DNA of 12,461 bases, taken from positions 1-12,461 of the forward strand of contig DAON01000056.1 of assembly GCA_002501885.1 (NCBI GenBank), written 5' to 3'. The translations under genes and the position numbers were made by a program. The notes under the pieces were generated by a model. That model was given only the letters and a program-made list of their open reading frames with translations, did no database searches and was not told where the DNA came from. This document shows positions 1 to 6,788 of the stretch, piece by piece (the stretch's first letter is position 1; each line of letters begins with the position of its first letter). The stretch is from Euryarchaeota archaeon UBA220. GTDB taxonomy: Archaea > Thermoplasmatota > Poseidoniia > Poseidoniales > Thalassarchaeaceae.

Positions 1-1
1 C

Positions 2-436
2 TCAACAATTGGATCTAACTTACCCGTAGTAAGCGAGTTTGCGGGCGTGGACAGGTCTAGAACTTATACCAACAATATTGACGAAATCAACAAGTTCCTG
101 GGCGTCGAAGCCGCTAGACAAGCAATCATCAACGAGATGTTCGATACTCTAGAGGGGGCTGGTTTGGAGGTAGATATCAGACATCTACTGACTGTAGCCG
201 ATGTAATGACTAGCGAGGGCAACTTCCGTGCTATCGGAAGACACGGAGTCAGTGGGACCAAGCACAGTATCCTAGCCCGCTCGGCGTTCGAGGTTACTGT
301 AACACATCTACTGCAAGCTGGTGTCATAGGAGAGCGTGACGAGTTGAGCGGTGTTACGGAGAATATTATCGTCGGCCAGCCCGTATCTTTGGGGACCGGT
401 AGCGTTGATCTATTCTATATTCCAGAGAGTGTTTGA
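2..436 (+). CDS. rpoA2: DNA-directed RNA polymerase subunit A'' (C-terminal part; 5' end outside window)
   Basis: This is the C-terminal 144 residues of the archaeal split largest RNA polymerase subunit; the reading frame is open to the left edge, so the gene starts upstream. The visible frame contains the typical A'' segments: YTNNIDEI, LGVEAARQAIINE, VDIRHLLTVADVMT, RAIGRHGVSG, SILARSAFEVTVTHLL, and GVTENIIVGQPVSLGTG near the end. In the family this region forms the jaw and the C-terminal part of the clamp/cleft around the trigger-loop side of the enzyme. A GTG codon at 47 could look like a start, but conserved sequence (TIGSNLPVV...) continues upstream of it, so it is internal. The gene is followed after 9 bases by rpl30e, as in the usual archaeal rpoB-rpoA1-rpoA2-rpl30e order. 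Confidence 0.96.
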   Translation, partial: STIGSNLPVVSEFAGVDRSRTYTNNIDEINKFLGVEAARQAIINEMFDTLEGAGLEVDIRHLLTVADVMTSEGNFRAIGRHGVSGTKHSILARSAFEVTVTHLLQAGVIGERDELSGVTENIIVGQPVSLGTGSVDLFYIPESV

Positions 437-445
437 GGGATTATC

Positions 446-742
446 ATGGATATTGCAAGACAATTGAAGCAAGGAATGAGTACAGGCAACTTAGTCTTCG
501 GGCAGCGACAGACCCGAAGTGCCTGTGCCAACGGAGATGCAAGACTAGTAATCGTAGCAGCCAATTGTCCATCTGATTATATCTCTAAAATCTCAGAAAG
601 TCACCCTGATGTCACAGTACATCAAGTTGCAATGGTAAATGGCCAACTGGGGGCGGCTTGTGCTAAACCATTCCCTGTTAGTGCTCTCTGTGTCATAGAC
701 CCCGGACAGAGTGATTTACTTTCTCTTTCCTCAAATCTGTGA
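446..742 (+). CDS. rpl30e: Large-subunit ribosomal protein L30e (eL30)
   Basis: This 98-residue protein has the usual length of archaeal L30e and the expected motifs. It starts with DIARQLKQGMSTGNLVFGQRQT (residues 2-23), continues with DARLVIVAANCPSD (about 31-44), and ends with KPFPVSALCVIDPGQSDLL (about 74-92). The fold belongs to the L7Ae/L30e RNA-binding group and the protein is part of the 50S subunit. The ATG at 446 is preceded by GAGGGAT (435-441), a reasonable Shine-Dalgarno site that overlaps the rpoA2 stop codon, so translation is probably coupled to rpoA2 within the RNA polymerase operon. I see no internal damage. Confidence 0.95.
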   Translation: MDIARQLKQGMSTGNLVFGQRQTRSACANGDARLVIVAANCPSDYISKISESHPDVTVHQVAMVNGQLGAACAKPFPVSALCVIDPGQSDLLSLSSNL

Positions 743-763
743 ATCTAGACTATTGGGCTCTTG

Positions 764-1750
764 ATGCCCTATCTATGCGCTCTATTCAAGTCCGACCTGC
801 CTTCGGACATCGTTGTGGATGGCATAGTCAAGGACTTGTTAGCTGCTAGAGGTATCGTGTTGAACCTCACCGAGGTCCGTGGTTCTCACGGTTTCTCTTG
901 CTTAGGGGTGGCTGAGAGAGTTCCCGAATTAACTCAAGAAATAACCTCACAGGTATTCGTATGGCATGTCTCTGATGACTTGTTTCCAGTAACTGCATCA
1001 GAGGTGGAGAGATGGATTGTTGATGCGCCCCCTGGAAAACACTGGATACTAAGTGAGAGGGAATTTGACTCTTCTCTAATTGAAGAGTCTCATTCAATAG
1101 AAGCAGTCGTCTGGGGCCCAAAGAGAATGGCCACATGGATTGGCGAAACTATCCTTTCTGGAGATTTGACCACATCTCTCAAAACAAGCAGTCTAAACGA
1201 ATCGGTAATCTCTGAAGAATTTCAAGAACAAGGAAAGCCGTATTCAGAAGTAACTCTGAAGCCTCTGGTTGAATTGAGTGTTTGGCTTGAGCAGAGAGGT
1301 TGGGAAGGAATTAGAACTTCGCCCGTACTCCTTTCTGCTAGACTCTGGACAATCTCAGGAAATCTGATCGGACCAGATGGACAGAGTGAGCCAGGTAGTT
1401 GGAAGATTATTGAAGACCCATGGGCAATTTCTTTCCATATACTTGACATAAAACAAACTCTCGACAATTCGCCATCACTCCGTTCTTTACCGCCCCCTTC
1501 TGGATGGTTGGTACGGCAAGAAAGTATGCCAGAGGAGATGCTTAAACTAGCAGATCAGAGAAGACAAGGAACTCGAGAGACCAATGATGATGAAGTCAGC
1601 AGTATTATGTTGGAATGGTGGAGATTAGACCGTTCTAGCGCAACAGGGGAATTTTCTCAGTTAACAATTCCCGGTTGGATTGTGTATCCCGATGGAGTAG
1701 AAGCAAGACTATTACATGGGAGAAATGGCCGAGTTTACGAGATCGAATAA
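764..1750 (+). CDS. Uncharacterised 328-aa protein in the RNA polymerase operon
   Basis: I do not recognise this protein. It starts 21 bases after rpl30e on the same strand; ATG at 764 is preferred over the TTG at 761, and no Shine-Dalgarno sequence is visible. It is soluble, with no signal peptide or membrane segment. The first ~135 residues look like an alternating alpha/beta domain with strands such as QVFVWHV and KHWILSE, then IEAVVWGPKRMATWIGETILSG. That last pattern is reminiscent of the end of small archaeal restriction-endonuclease-like domains, but I cannot identify catalytic residues, so this is only a guess. The C-terminal half is rich in Trp (WLEQRGW, LEWWRLDRS, IPGWIVYPDGVEARL). 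In many euryarchaea this slot holds nusA, but the length and lack of a KH-type GxxG motif argue against NusA. Its stop codon abuts the stop of the convergent coiled-coil gene with no gap. Confidence 0.8.
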   Translation: MPYLCALFKSDLPSDIVVDGIVKDLLAARGIVLNLTEVRGSHGFSCLGVAERVPELTQEITSQVFVWHVSDDLFPVTASEVERWIVDAPPGKHWILSEREFDSSLIEESHSIEAVVWGPKRMATWIGETILSGDLTTSLKTSSLNESVISEEFQEQGKPYSEVTLKPLVELSVWLEQRGWEGIRTSPVLLSARLWTISGNLIGPDGQSEPGSWKIIEDPWAISFHILDIKQTLDNSPSLRSLPPPSGWLVRQESMPEEMLKLADQRRQGTRETNDDEVSSIMLEWWRLDRSSATGEFSQLTIPGWIVYPDGVEARLLHGRNGRVYEIE

Positions 1751-2626
1751 TCAATTCCTGCGAAGCGCCATCAATTCGTCAGTAGACAAAGTATCGCCCG
1801 ACATAAGCCTAGACATTAGATCAGTAACTTCGAGCTTTTCTTCTCCTTCACTACCTTCTGACTTCCTTTCTCTAGATTCCATAGCCTTCATCATGTCATC
1901 TATTGAATGAATGCATCTTAGGGAAACGATATACTGTGAATGTAAAGCATCAGCTTCTCTCTTAGATTTGTTCAACTCTCCATGAGAGGAATTCGCCTTC
2001 TCCCTAAGTCTGTCAACTTCTTCCGACAATTCGACCATCAAATCGTGAGCTTCCTGTGCCCTTCTGACTGAGATTTCAACTGACTTATGTGCTTCCTCTT
2101 GAGAAGCCTCAGCAGCTCTTACAGCATCTTTCAAACCCCTCATTCCGCCACTGCCACGTTCTTTCTCTGCCTCCTTAAGGGCTTCACGAAGCTCTTTCAT
2201 TTTCCTCATGAAGGCCCTCTCTCCTCCACTGAAACGACCTGTCATATGACTCATCTCCAACCTCTCCATATCTGATCTAATTTTTCCCGGAGGAGGTCCT
2301 CTGCGACGTTTTGATTTCTCACCATTTTCTTCCTGCTCAGCAAGCTTACTCCTGAGCTCTTCGCGAACACTCTTGAGATGATTGGATTTCTCGGCCCTAA
2401 TATCCTTAAGTTCCTTGACTCTACTGTTGATTTCATCTCTGACCGATTTCTGTGCCTGAACCTCGTTTATGAGTTCCTTTACCTGCCGGTTAACTTCATT
2501 TCTTTCGTCAAGATGCTGTCTAACCTCGGAATTCCAACGATCCCTGTCTTCCTTATTGGATTCTGACTTTTCAAAAATAGATTGAGATAGTGGTTGGAGA
2601 ATTTCTCTAACCTCACTAAATTCCAC
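1751..2626 (-). CDS. Coiled-coil protein (COG1340-like), third gene of minus-strand unit
   Basis: This 291-residue protein is almost entirely long charged helix. Residues 20-100 are a heptad-rich coiled coil (NEVNRQVKELINEVQ, RDEINSRVKELKDIRAEK). A basic proline hinge (KRRRGPPPGK, 106-115) follows, then MERLEMSHMTGRFSGGERAF (120-139). This matches the position and pattern of the central 'IExLExxxQTxxLSxxEE' segment that I associate with the archaeal COG1340 coiled-coil family. Residues 172-232 carry repeated Ala-x-x-x-His/AD-x-x-H spacing (AQEAHD, ANSSHG, ADALHS), another mark of that family. The C-terminus has SGDTLSTDELMAL (276-288). The start is GTG, 4 bases after a strong Shine-Dalgarno match (AGAGGTGG on the minus strand, 2631-2638). 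The 58-base gap to the upstream gene holds no clear promoter. Function unknown; no enzyme motifs seen. Confidence 0.88.
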   Translation of the reverse strand: MEFSEVREILQPLSQSIFEKSESNKEDRDRWNSEVRQHLDERNEVNRQVKELINEVQAQKSVRDEINSRVKELKDIRAEKSNHLKSVREELRSKLAEQEENGEKSKRRRGPPPGKIRSDMERLEMSHMTGRFSGGERAFMRKMKELREALKEAEKERGSGGMRGLKDAVRAAEASQEEAHKSVEISVRRAQEAHDLMVELSEEVDRLREKANSSHGELNKSKREADALHSQYIVSLRCIHSIDDMMKAMESRERKSEGSEGEEKLEVTDLMSRLMSGDTLSTDELMALRRN

Positions 2627-2630
2627 TATA

Positions 2631-2638
2631 CCACCTCT
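2631..2638 (-). promoter_or_regulatory. Shine-Dalgarno site deciding a GTG start
   Basis: Read on the minus strand, AGAGGTGG lies 4 bases before the GTG at 2624-2626. It is a close match to the archaeal GGAGGTGAT consensus and supports this GTG as the start of the 291-aa coiled-coil protein. Confidence 0.7.
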
Positions 2639-2684
2639 TTGAATCGACTATGGGCTCTCATTTAGGTATGATGGAAGCAATTGA

Positions 2685-3662
2685 CTACTCATCTGCCTCC
2701 CTTTTTGCTGCGAGAGTTCCTCTTCGAGCACCGCCCCTAGAAACACCAAGCCTCATTCTCTTTCGCTTAGACTTCTTCTGTACAGATTCAACTCGATCAG
2801 TCTTAGCCGAGTTTTTCAACTCAGTCAACTCACTTAGATTGGAAGAGTCTAGAAGAGTCTGAAGCTCATTAGCATCCAATGTCCCTCCTGTCTTCGCTCT
2901 TTCTTTTATGTCTGAGAGTTTGATTGGCCTACCTCCTCTAGTTGTTGCCTTCAGATATGATCTGACCCTTCCTAGGCTTGTTCGAATTTGCTTTCTCTCA
3001 GAAGTAAGGCCATCTAGTAACTTGTCTATCTTACTAATTCTCTTACTGATCTTCCTAATTTCGGTTCTTGAAATGCCTCTTGATTTACTTCCCGACTCAC
3101 TGGATTCATCATCATCCGAGTCATTATCGGATATCTTCGTAGAATCTAGTCTTCCTGTGATATCTCTCATTCTCTTTACTTGCTTTACGTATTCTTTGTG
3201 ATAATTTTCAGATTCTGACTTGACAGAAATTGCCGCCTGTAATTCAAAGAAACGAGAGAATGAGACCAATTCTTTAGCCAAGGTGGGGACAGTAGTAAGG
3301 TCATTATCCAGCGTTGTTAGTCTGTTATGAGTGTCAGACAACCACTCTCCCAAAACTTCGATAGGAGGAGGGACTCTGATATTGACCGCATCTCTGTCTT
3401 TACGGGCTTTATCCGCAGCCTGCCTGACATTGTGAAACTCTCCCAACAAAGCTCTCCTCTCTCCGCTGACTTGCTCCATCTCTCCGAACGCAGTACGCAT
3501 CGACCGAACCAAACTGACCTGGTCCCGCCTCTCGCTTCTTAAATCGCTGTGCTGCCTTTCTACTGACCTAAGACTCCGTTCCAAATCGCCACGCATTGTC
3601 TCGACTTCGATATGATCCATCTCTTCGAGGTCATCGAAGTCATTAGTGCTAGAATCACTCAT
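2685..3662 (-). CDS. Divergent coiled-coil protein with acidic linker and basic tail, second gene of minus-strand unit
   Basis: This 325-residue protein belongs with its neighbours by helix-rich composition but is the most diverged. Residues 1-20 are acidic (MSDSSTNDFDDLEEMD) and residues 20-95 are charged helix. A RVPPP hinge (96-100) follows, as in the 291-aa paralogue, then a distinct helical segment with THNRLTTLDNDLTTVPTLAKE (111-131) and SFSRFFELQAAI (134-145). A Ser/Asp/Glu-rich low-complexity linker (about 177-194) separates a second helical block containing AKTGGTLDANELQTLL (256-271), which resembles the SGDTLSTDELMAL motif of the downstream protein. The end is very basic (KKSKRKRMRLGVSRG, 296-310) and resembles the tail of the plus-strand paralogue at 8381. 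The ATG overlaps the stop of the 276-aa gene by 4 bases (ATGA), which implies translational coupling. The function is unknown; the basic tail suggests, but does not show, nucleic-acid or acidic-surface binding. Confidence 0.86.
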   Translation of the reverse strand: MSDSSTNDFDDLEEMDHIEVETMRGDLERSLRSVERQHSDLRSERRDQVSLVRSMRTAFGEMEQVSGERRALLGEFHNVRQAADKARKDRDAVNIRVPPPIEVLGEWLSDTHNRLTTLDNDLTTVPTLAKELVSFSRFFELQAAISVKSESENYHKEYVKQVKRMRDITGRLDSTKISDNDSDDDESSESGSKSRGISRTEIRKISKRISKIDKLLDGLTSERKQIRTSLGRVRSYLKATTRGGRPIKLSDIKERAKTGGTLDANELQTLLDSSNLSELTELKNSAKTDRVESVQKKSKRKRMRLGVSRGGARRGTLAAKREADE

Positions 3663-4489
3663 TCCTCTTCGCCCCCAGATGTCTTTGATTTAGATGCGGA
3701 CTTTTGACTTCTAGCAAAGGACGAATTTCCCCCTGAAGAGACCTTATTTCTGGCCTTCATCAAATCTCGATAATTTCCTCCCAGTTCGCCGAATCCATCT
3801 TTCAATCTTCTTTGCCAGTGTTCAATAGCAACATCCGACTGATCTAAGAGTTCTCTGGCTCTGTCCATCTGCCTTCTGATATCGCGTAATTCAGCAGTCA
3901 ACAGGACCTTCTTTTCATGCAATGGCTGAGCCTTCGCCACCGACTCCAACATCTTTCTATGAGCAGAATCCGCCTTTCGATATGATGTCACCATTTCGCG
4001 ACGAGCCTCGACAAATCTAGACATCTCAGGATTTGACTCCTTTCTCGACCTTAGCCATTTATCATTTTCTTCAAGGAGTTTCTTCCTACGATCTAGAAGC
4101 TTTCTCTCCGATTGCTGATCAAGTGCTGAAGTCTGAATACTGTCTTCTATTTCTTCAAGTTGCTCAAGCAGTTTTTCTTTCTTCCAGTTTGGATCAAGAT
4201 TAACCATTCCTCCAGATTCAATCAATTTTCCTCTAGAATCTTTAACCTCTATGAGCTTCTTAGAAGCATTCCTTTGAGACTGATTTCTTTCTTCCTTGAG
4301 AAGGGCCACCTTTTCGTTAGCACTGCGGTGTGACTGGATTGCTCTTTTCACACGAGGTTCCAATGACTCCTCCTCTGCTTCGAGGTTTCTGATTACTCCT
4401 GGCAACTCTTGCTTGAGGACCTGACGCCTGACTAGTAAGGCCTGCGCCAACTGTTCAGGGCTTATCGCCAACAGCTCGTCGACCTCCAT
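3659..4489 (-). CDS. Coiled-coil protein (COG1340-like), first gene of minus-strand unit
   Basis: This 276-residue, highly charged protein is predicted to be mostly coiled coil. The N-terminus (MEVDELLAISPEQLAQALLV) is amphipathic. Helix with heptad spacing runs from about 21 to 92, and a break (ESGGMVNLDP, 91-100) comes before LEEIEDSIQTSALDQQSERK (111-130). That segment fits the central 'IExxIQTxxLxxxxE' pattern of COG1340-type archaeal coiled-coil proteins better than either of its two operon partners. Residues 170-200 contain the family-like YRKADSAHRKM and AQPLHEKK. The tail is Ser/Lys/Gly-rich and ends in acidic GGEEE; the 'TL..EL..L' motif seen in its two operon partners is missing. 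This is the promoter-proximal gene of the minus unit; its ATG lies about 26 bases from a TATA-like element, so the transcript may be leaderless. Function unknown. Confidence 0.87.
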   Translation of the reverse strand: MEVDELLAISPEQLAQALLVRRQVLKQELPGVIRNLEAEEESLEPRVKRAIQSHRSANEKVALLKEERNQSQRNASKKLIEVKDSRGKLIESGGMVNLDPNWKKEKLLEQLEEIEDSIQTSALDQQSERKLLDRRKKLLEENDKWLRSRKESNPEMSRFVEARREMVTSYRKADSAHRKMLESVAKAQPLHEKKVLLTAELRDIRRQMDRARELLDQSDVAIEHWQRRLKDGFGELGGNYRDLMKARNKVSSGGNSSFARSQKSASKSKTSGGEEE

Positions 4490-4514
4490 AGCATCCGGGG
4501 CACAAGAGAACCTG

Positions 4515-4522
4515 CATTAAAG
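4515..4522 (-). promoter_or_regulatory. Candidate TATA box of the minus-strand coiled-coil unit
   Basis: On the minus strand this reads CTTTAATG. Its centre is about 29 bases upstream of the ATG at 4489, which would place the transcription start at or within a few bases of the ATG (leaderless mRNA). The match to an archaeal TATA box is moderate. It overlaps the left arm of the 4520-4538 palindrome. Confidence 0.4.
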
Positions 4523-4538
4523 GTCACTATGTGACCTT
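4520..4538. promoter_or_regulatory. Perfect 19-bp palindrome, candidate operator for the DtxR-family regulator
   Basis: AAGGTCAC, three central bases TAT, then GTGACCTT: all 8 positions of each arm are complementary. It lies in the 93-base space between two divergent units and overlaps the likely BRE/TATA region of the minus unit. It also lies roughly 45-63 bases upstream of the ATG of the plus unit. The AGGT...ACCT ends and total length resemble DtxR/IdeR-type operators, although the two AGGT/ACCT halves are 2 bp further apart than in the classical bacterial site. Because a DtxR-family gene is encoded 1.6 kb away in the plus unit, autoregulation plus control of the coiled-coil genes is the simplest reading. 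That is inference. Confidence 0.6.
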
Positions 4539-4552
4539 GGAAAGGGGTTTCC

Positions 4553-4560
4553 TTCATACA
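4553..4560 (+). promoter_or_regulatory. Weak candidate TATA element of the plus-strand unit
   Basis: TTCATACA is centred about 26 bases before the ATG at 4583, the expected spacing for a leaderless archaeal transcript, and follows a purine run (GGAAAGGGG, 4539-4547) that could act as a BRE. The base match is weak, so the call rests mainly on position. Confidence 0.25.
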
Positions 4561-4582
4561 TCGAATAACTACCAGATGCACG

Positions 4583-6130
4583 ATGGTTTCCCGCCAAACT
4601 ACCCTTGGGGTCCTAACTATCATCCTATTTTCTCTATGCATTTCTGCAAATCCGGTATCTGCCGATGATGAGAAAATGTTCGAGGCAGCCGGTTCTGTAG
4701 AAGTAGCAATAACTGGCGAACCAATCCATGTTGGAGATACTCTATCCATCTCCATTCTAGTTCACAACCAAGGGTCCGAGACAGGCTCTGTTAGATTGGA
4801 ACTCTCTTCGATAGAGGGAACCAATATTTCTAATGGGACTGATACAGAAATCAGTCCCGGTTCCAGCAGAGAAGTGGTGGTAGAACTCACTCCAATGAAA
4901 GCTGGTTTAATGGAGGTTAATTGGAAAGTTACCAGTGACGATGGAGGGGTTTCTTCAGATTTACAAGGAACATTTGAGATTCAAGTTCTCGACAGCCAAA
5001 CTATTTCAGTCAATTTCGGGTTAACTGAATGGTCGTTGGATGAAGGCTTGTTTTGCGATTTCTCAATTACACTGTCGGATGGCAAATCACGCCTAGTTGG
5101 AGTCTCAGTCTCGTTAATTGAGTCCGGCGAATCAATATTAGTACAGGAATTTGAGATTTTGATGAATCCAGGTATTCGTTCTCTCTGGTCGGATTTCGGG
5201 CATCCTGATGCATCAATGATTATTATTTCATTGTCGCCTATTGGCTGGTCTCCCTCTAACTCTGTTTCCAACCTTTCTTGGAGCACTACCGTGACTTCTC
5301 CCGTAGTTTCTCCCTCAGTCTCAATTGGAGACTATGGACCAGAGAGGCCCAGTCCTGGAGACATGCTGACTGTAGATTACACACTGAGCAATTCAGGAGA
5401 TTCTTCCACACTGCCAGGAATTCTCAGATTTGTGAGTAAGTCTGACGGGGGCATGATCCTAGCGGAACTCCCAATCTCTGCTATCTCTGCAGGAGGCTCT
5501 TCTTCGGGTACAATTAGCGTAGGGCCATGGACCGATTCTCAGGTTGTAGAGGCGGACTTGGTTTGGTCAATGGATGGCTCCTTTGCAAGTGACTCAATCT
5601 CAATATCTTCTGAGTCCGATGTCGATTCGGGTATCAATTTACCTTTTGATATCATGGCGGCATTGTACGGGGCAATTCTTGGATTCGCTGTAGTACTAAT
5701 TGGACTCATAGTAATGAGGGCAGTATCCGAGCGCACCCCTAGCACTGAATCCGGGGATAAGGTACTCAGGGAATCTAGAATCACTGTCAGACAAGAATCG
5801 ACTTCGGACAAAAAGGAAATCCCATGCCCTAGTTGTCATCAACGACTCAAGATTCCACTTTCTCACTCTGGCATGGTGAAGTGTCCAGCTTGTAGTAGCC
5901 AGTTTTCCGCTGCACCTGAAGACAATGGGGTCGATGATATGGCCACATCTCAGAAGACCACCGATTCAGTCTCCGAACCAGAGATTCCTTCCATAGTCAC
6001 TGTATCATCATTGGAGGATGAATTGTCCTGCCCGGAATGCCAACAAATGCTCAGAATACCATTGGATAGGAGACCAGTACATTCTAGATGTCCTGCCTGC
6101 AGAACTGAGTTTCTAGCGGAGGTTGGTTAG
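4583..6130 (+). CDS. Membrane-anchored protein: exported beta domains, one TM helix, two cytoplasmic zinc ribbons
   Basis: This 515-residue protein has an unusual order of parts. Residues 1-27 look like a Sec signal peptide (TLGVLTIILFSLCISANPVSA). Residues 35-345 are Ser/Thr/Gly-rich beta sequence with at least two CARDB/Ig-like units: VHVGD-type TLSISILVHNQGSETGSV near 53-70, and PSPGDMLTVDYTLSNSGDS near 256-273. One hydrophobic helix (356-380, MAALYGAILGFAVVLIGLIV) is followed by a cytoplasmic tail with two near-identical zinc ribbons. Their ligands are C415/C418/C434/C437 and C483/C486/C503/C506, each CPxC-x15/16-CPAC, and both contain an L[KR]IPL motif. The family is not named. By topology it could carry an external signal or bind an external partner and couple it to a cytoplasmic zinc-binding module. 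It is the first gene of the plus unit, 1 base from the DtxR-family gene. Confidence 0.85.
   Translation: MVSRQTTLGVLTIILFSLCISANPVSADDEKMFEAAGSVEVAITGEPIHVGDTLSISILVHNQGSETGSVRLELSSIEGTNISNGTDTEISPGSSREVVVELTPMKAGLMEVNWKVTSDDGGVSSDLQGTFEIQVLDSQTISVNFGLTEWSLDEGLFCDFSITLSDGKSRLVGVSVSLIESGESILVQEFEILMNPGIRSLWSDFGHPDASMIIISLSPIGWSPSNSVSNLSWSTTVTSPVVSPSVSIGDYGPERPSPGDMLTVDYTLSNSGDSSTLPGILRFVSKSDGGMILAELPISAISAGGSSSGTISVGPWTDSQVVEADLVWSMDGSFASDSISISSESDVDSGINLPFDIMAALYGAILGFAVVLIGLIVMRAVSERTPSTESGDKVLRESRITVRQESTSDKKEIPCPSCHQRLKIPLSHSGMVKCPACSSQFSAAPEDNGVDDMATSQKTTDSVSEPEIPSIVTVSSLEDELSCPECQQMLRIPLDRRPVHSRCPACRTEFLAEVG
6118..6123 (+). promoter_or_regulatory. Shine-Dalgarno site fixing the start of the DtxR-family gene
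   Basis: GGAGGT lies 8 bases before the GTG at 6132, inside the end of the upstream gene. It covers the first base of the alternative TTG start at 6123, so the GTG at 6132 is preferred. Confidence 0.7.
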
Positions 6131-6131
6131 G

Positions 6132-6788
6132 GTGAAAGAATTTAGCGAATTTGAAGAGATGTACTTGAAAAGACTCTTCGAAGCACACTCAGAAAAACCC
6201 TCTGAGATTATCAAAACTACTGTCCTAGCGGAGATGATGGATGTTACCCCTCCCTCCTCGACCGAGATGATTCAGAGACTCGCAAATAGGGACTTAGTAA
6301 CTCACATACCTTACAAGGGATGTAGACTTACTCCGAAAGGCTTCCAAGAAGCAGCCAAAATAAAGCGAAGAGAAGGACTAGTAGAAATCCTTCTTACCGA
6401 GGTGATTGGGTATGAAGGTAGAATTAATGAGGCCGCATGTAAGATTGAGCATGCAATAGATGAAGATCTTGAAATTGCACTTGATAGGATGCTAGGTTTT
6501 CCCGAAAAAACTCCTAGCGGCGAAAAGATTCCAGTCATTGAAAGGAATTTTGAAACCGTTCGTTCTGGCGTACTAATTCCCCTAAGTGCGCTTCCACTAG
6601 GCGCCAAAGCAACAGTTGAGATGATTGTAATGAGGCCCACTGATTCTCGTACATTAGAATTGGCTGGCCTAGGCGTGGGTGCAGCAGTGGAATCTAGAAG
6701 TGACGGGTTATATTCATCAGGAAATAAAATCGAGATGTCGAAATCCGTAGGCCTCAGAATTCTCGCTAGGACTGAAGAGGTGATATGA
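6132..6788 (+). CDS. DtxR/MntR-family metal-dependent transcriptional regulator
   Basis: This 218-residue regulator has the three-domain plan of the full-length DtxR/IdeR family. Residues 1-70 are the winged helix (EEMYLKRLFE, LAEMMDVTPPSSTEMIQRLA, GCRLTPKG). Residues 75-135 are the dimerisation/metal domain (EAACKIEHAID). Residues 141-218 are a FeoA/SH3-like domain (LIPLSALPLGAKATVE, ending LRILARTEE). With GTG at 6132 as residue 1, the primary metal ligands of DtxR line up: M10, C103, E106 and H107. At the ancillary site, E85 is kept, but the two histidines usually found in RRHRLxE and at four residues before the Cys are E81 and N99. The family binds palindromic DNA when loaded with Fe2+ or Mn2+. 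It lies inside a unit of membrane and coiled-coil proteins, and its likely target is the palindrome at 4520-4538. Its stop overlaps the next start (ATGA). Confidence 0.93.
   Translation: MKEFSEFEEMYLKRLFEAHSEKPSEIIKTTVLAEMMDVTPPSSTEMIQRLANRDLVTHIPYKGCRLTPKGFQEAAKIKRREGLVEILLTEVIGYEGRINEAACKIEHAIDEDLEIALDRMLGFPEKTPSGEKIPVIERNFETVRSGVLIPLSALPLGAKATVEMIVMRPTDSRTLELAGLGVGAAVESRSDGLYSSGNKIEMSKSVGLRILARTEEVI
6777..6782 (+). promoter_or_regulatory. Shine-Dalgarno site before the 518-aa membrane protein
   Basis: GAGGTG followed by AT lies 2 bases before the ATG at 6785 and 5 bases before the ATG at 6788. The spacing slightly favours the second ATG, which would give a protein one residue shorter. Confidence 0.6.

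Noticed and set aside
47..436. GTG at 47 as the true start of a 129-aa protein
   Set aside because: Conserved RNA polymerase A'' sequence continues in frame to the left edge of the window, so 47 is internal.
1751..4489. SMC/Rad50 ATPase identity for the coiled-coil genes
   Set aside because: None of the proteins has Walker A, Walker B or ABC signature motifs; each is too short and is coiled coil almost throughout.
6123..6131. TTG start for the DtxR-family gene
   Set aside because: It overlaps the Shine-Dalgarno GGAGGT; GTG at 6132 has ideal spacing and puts the metal-ligand Met at residue 10.
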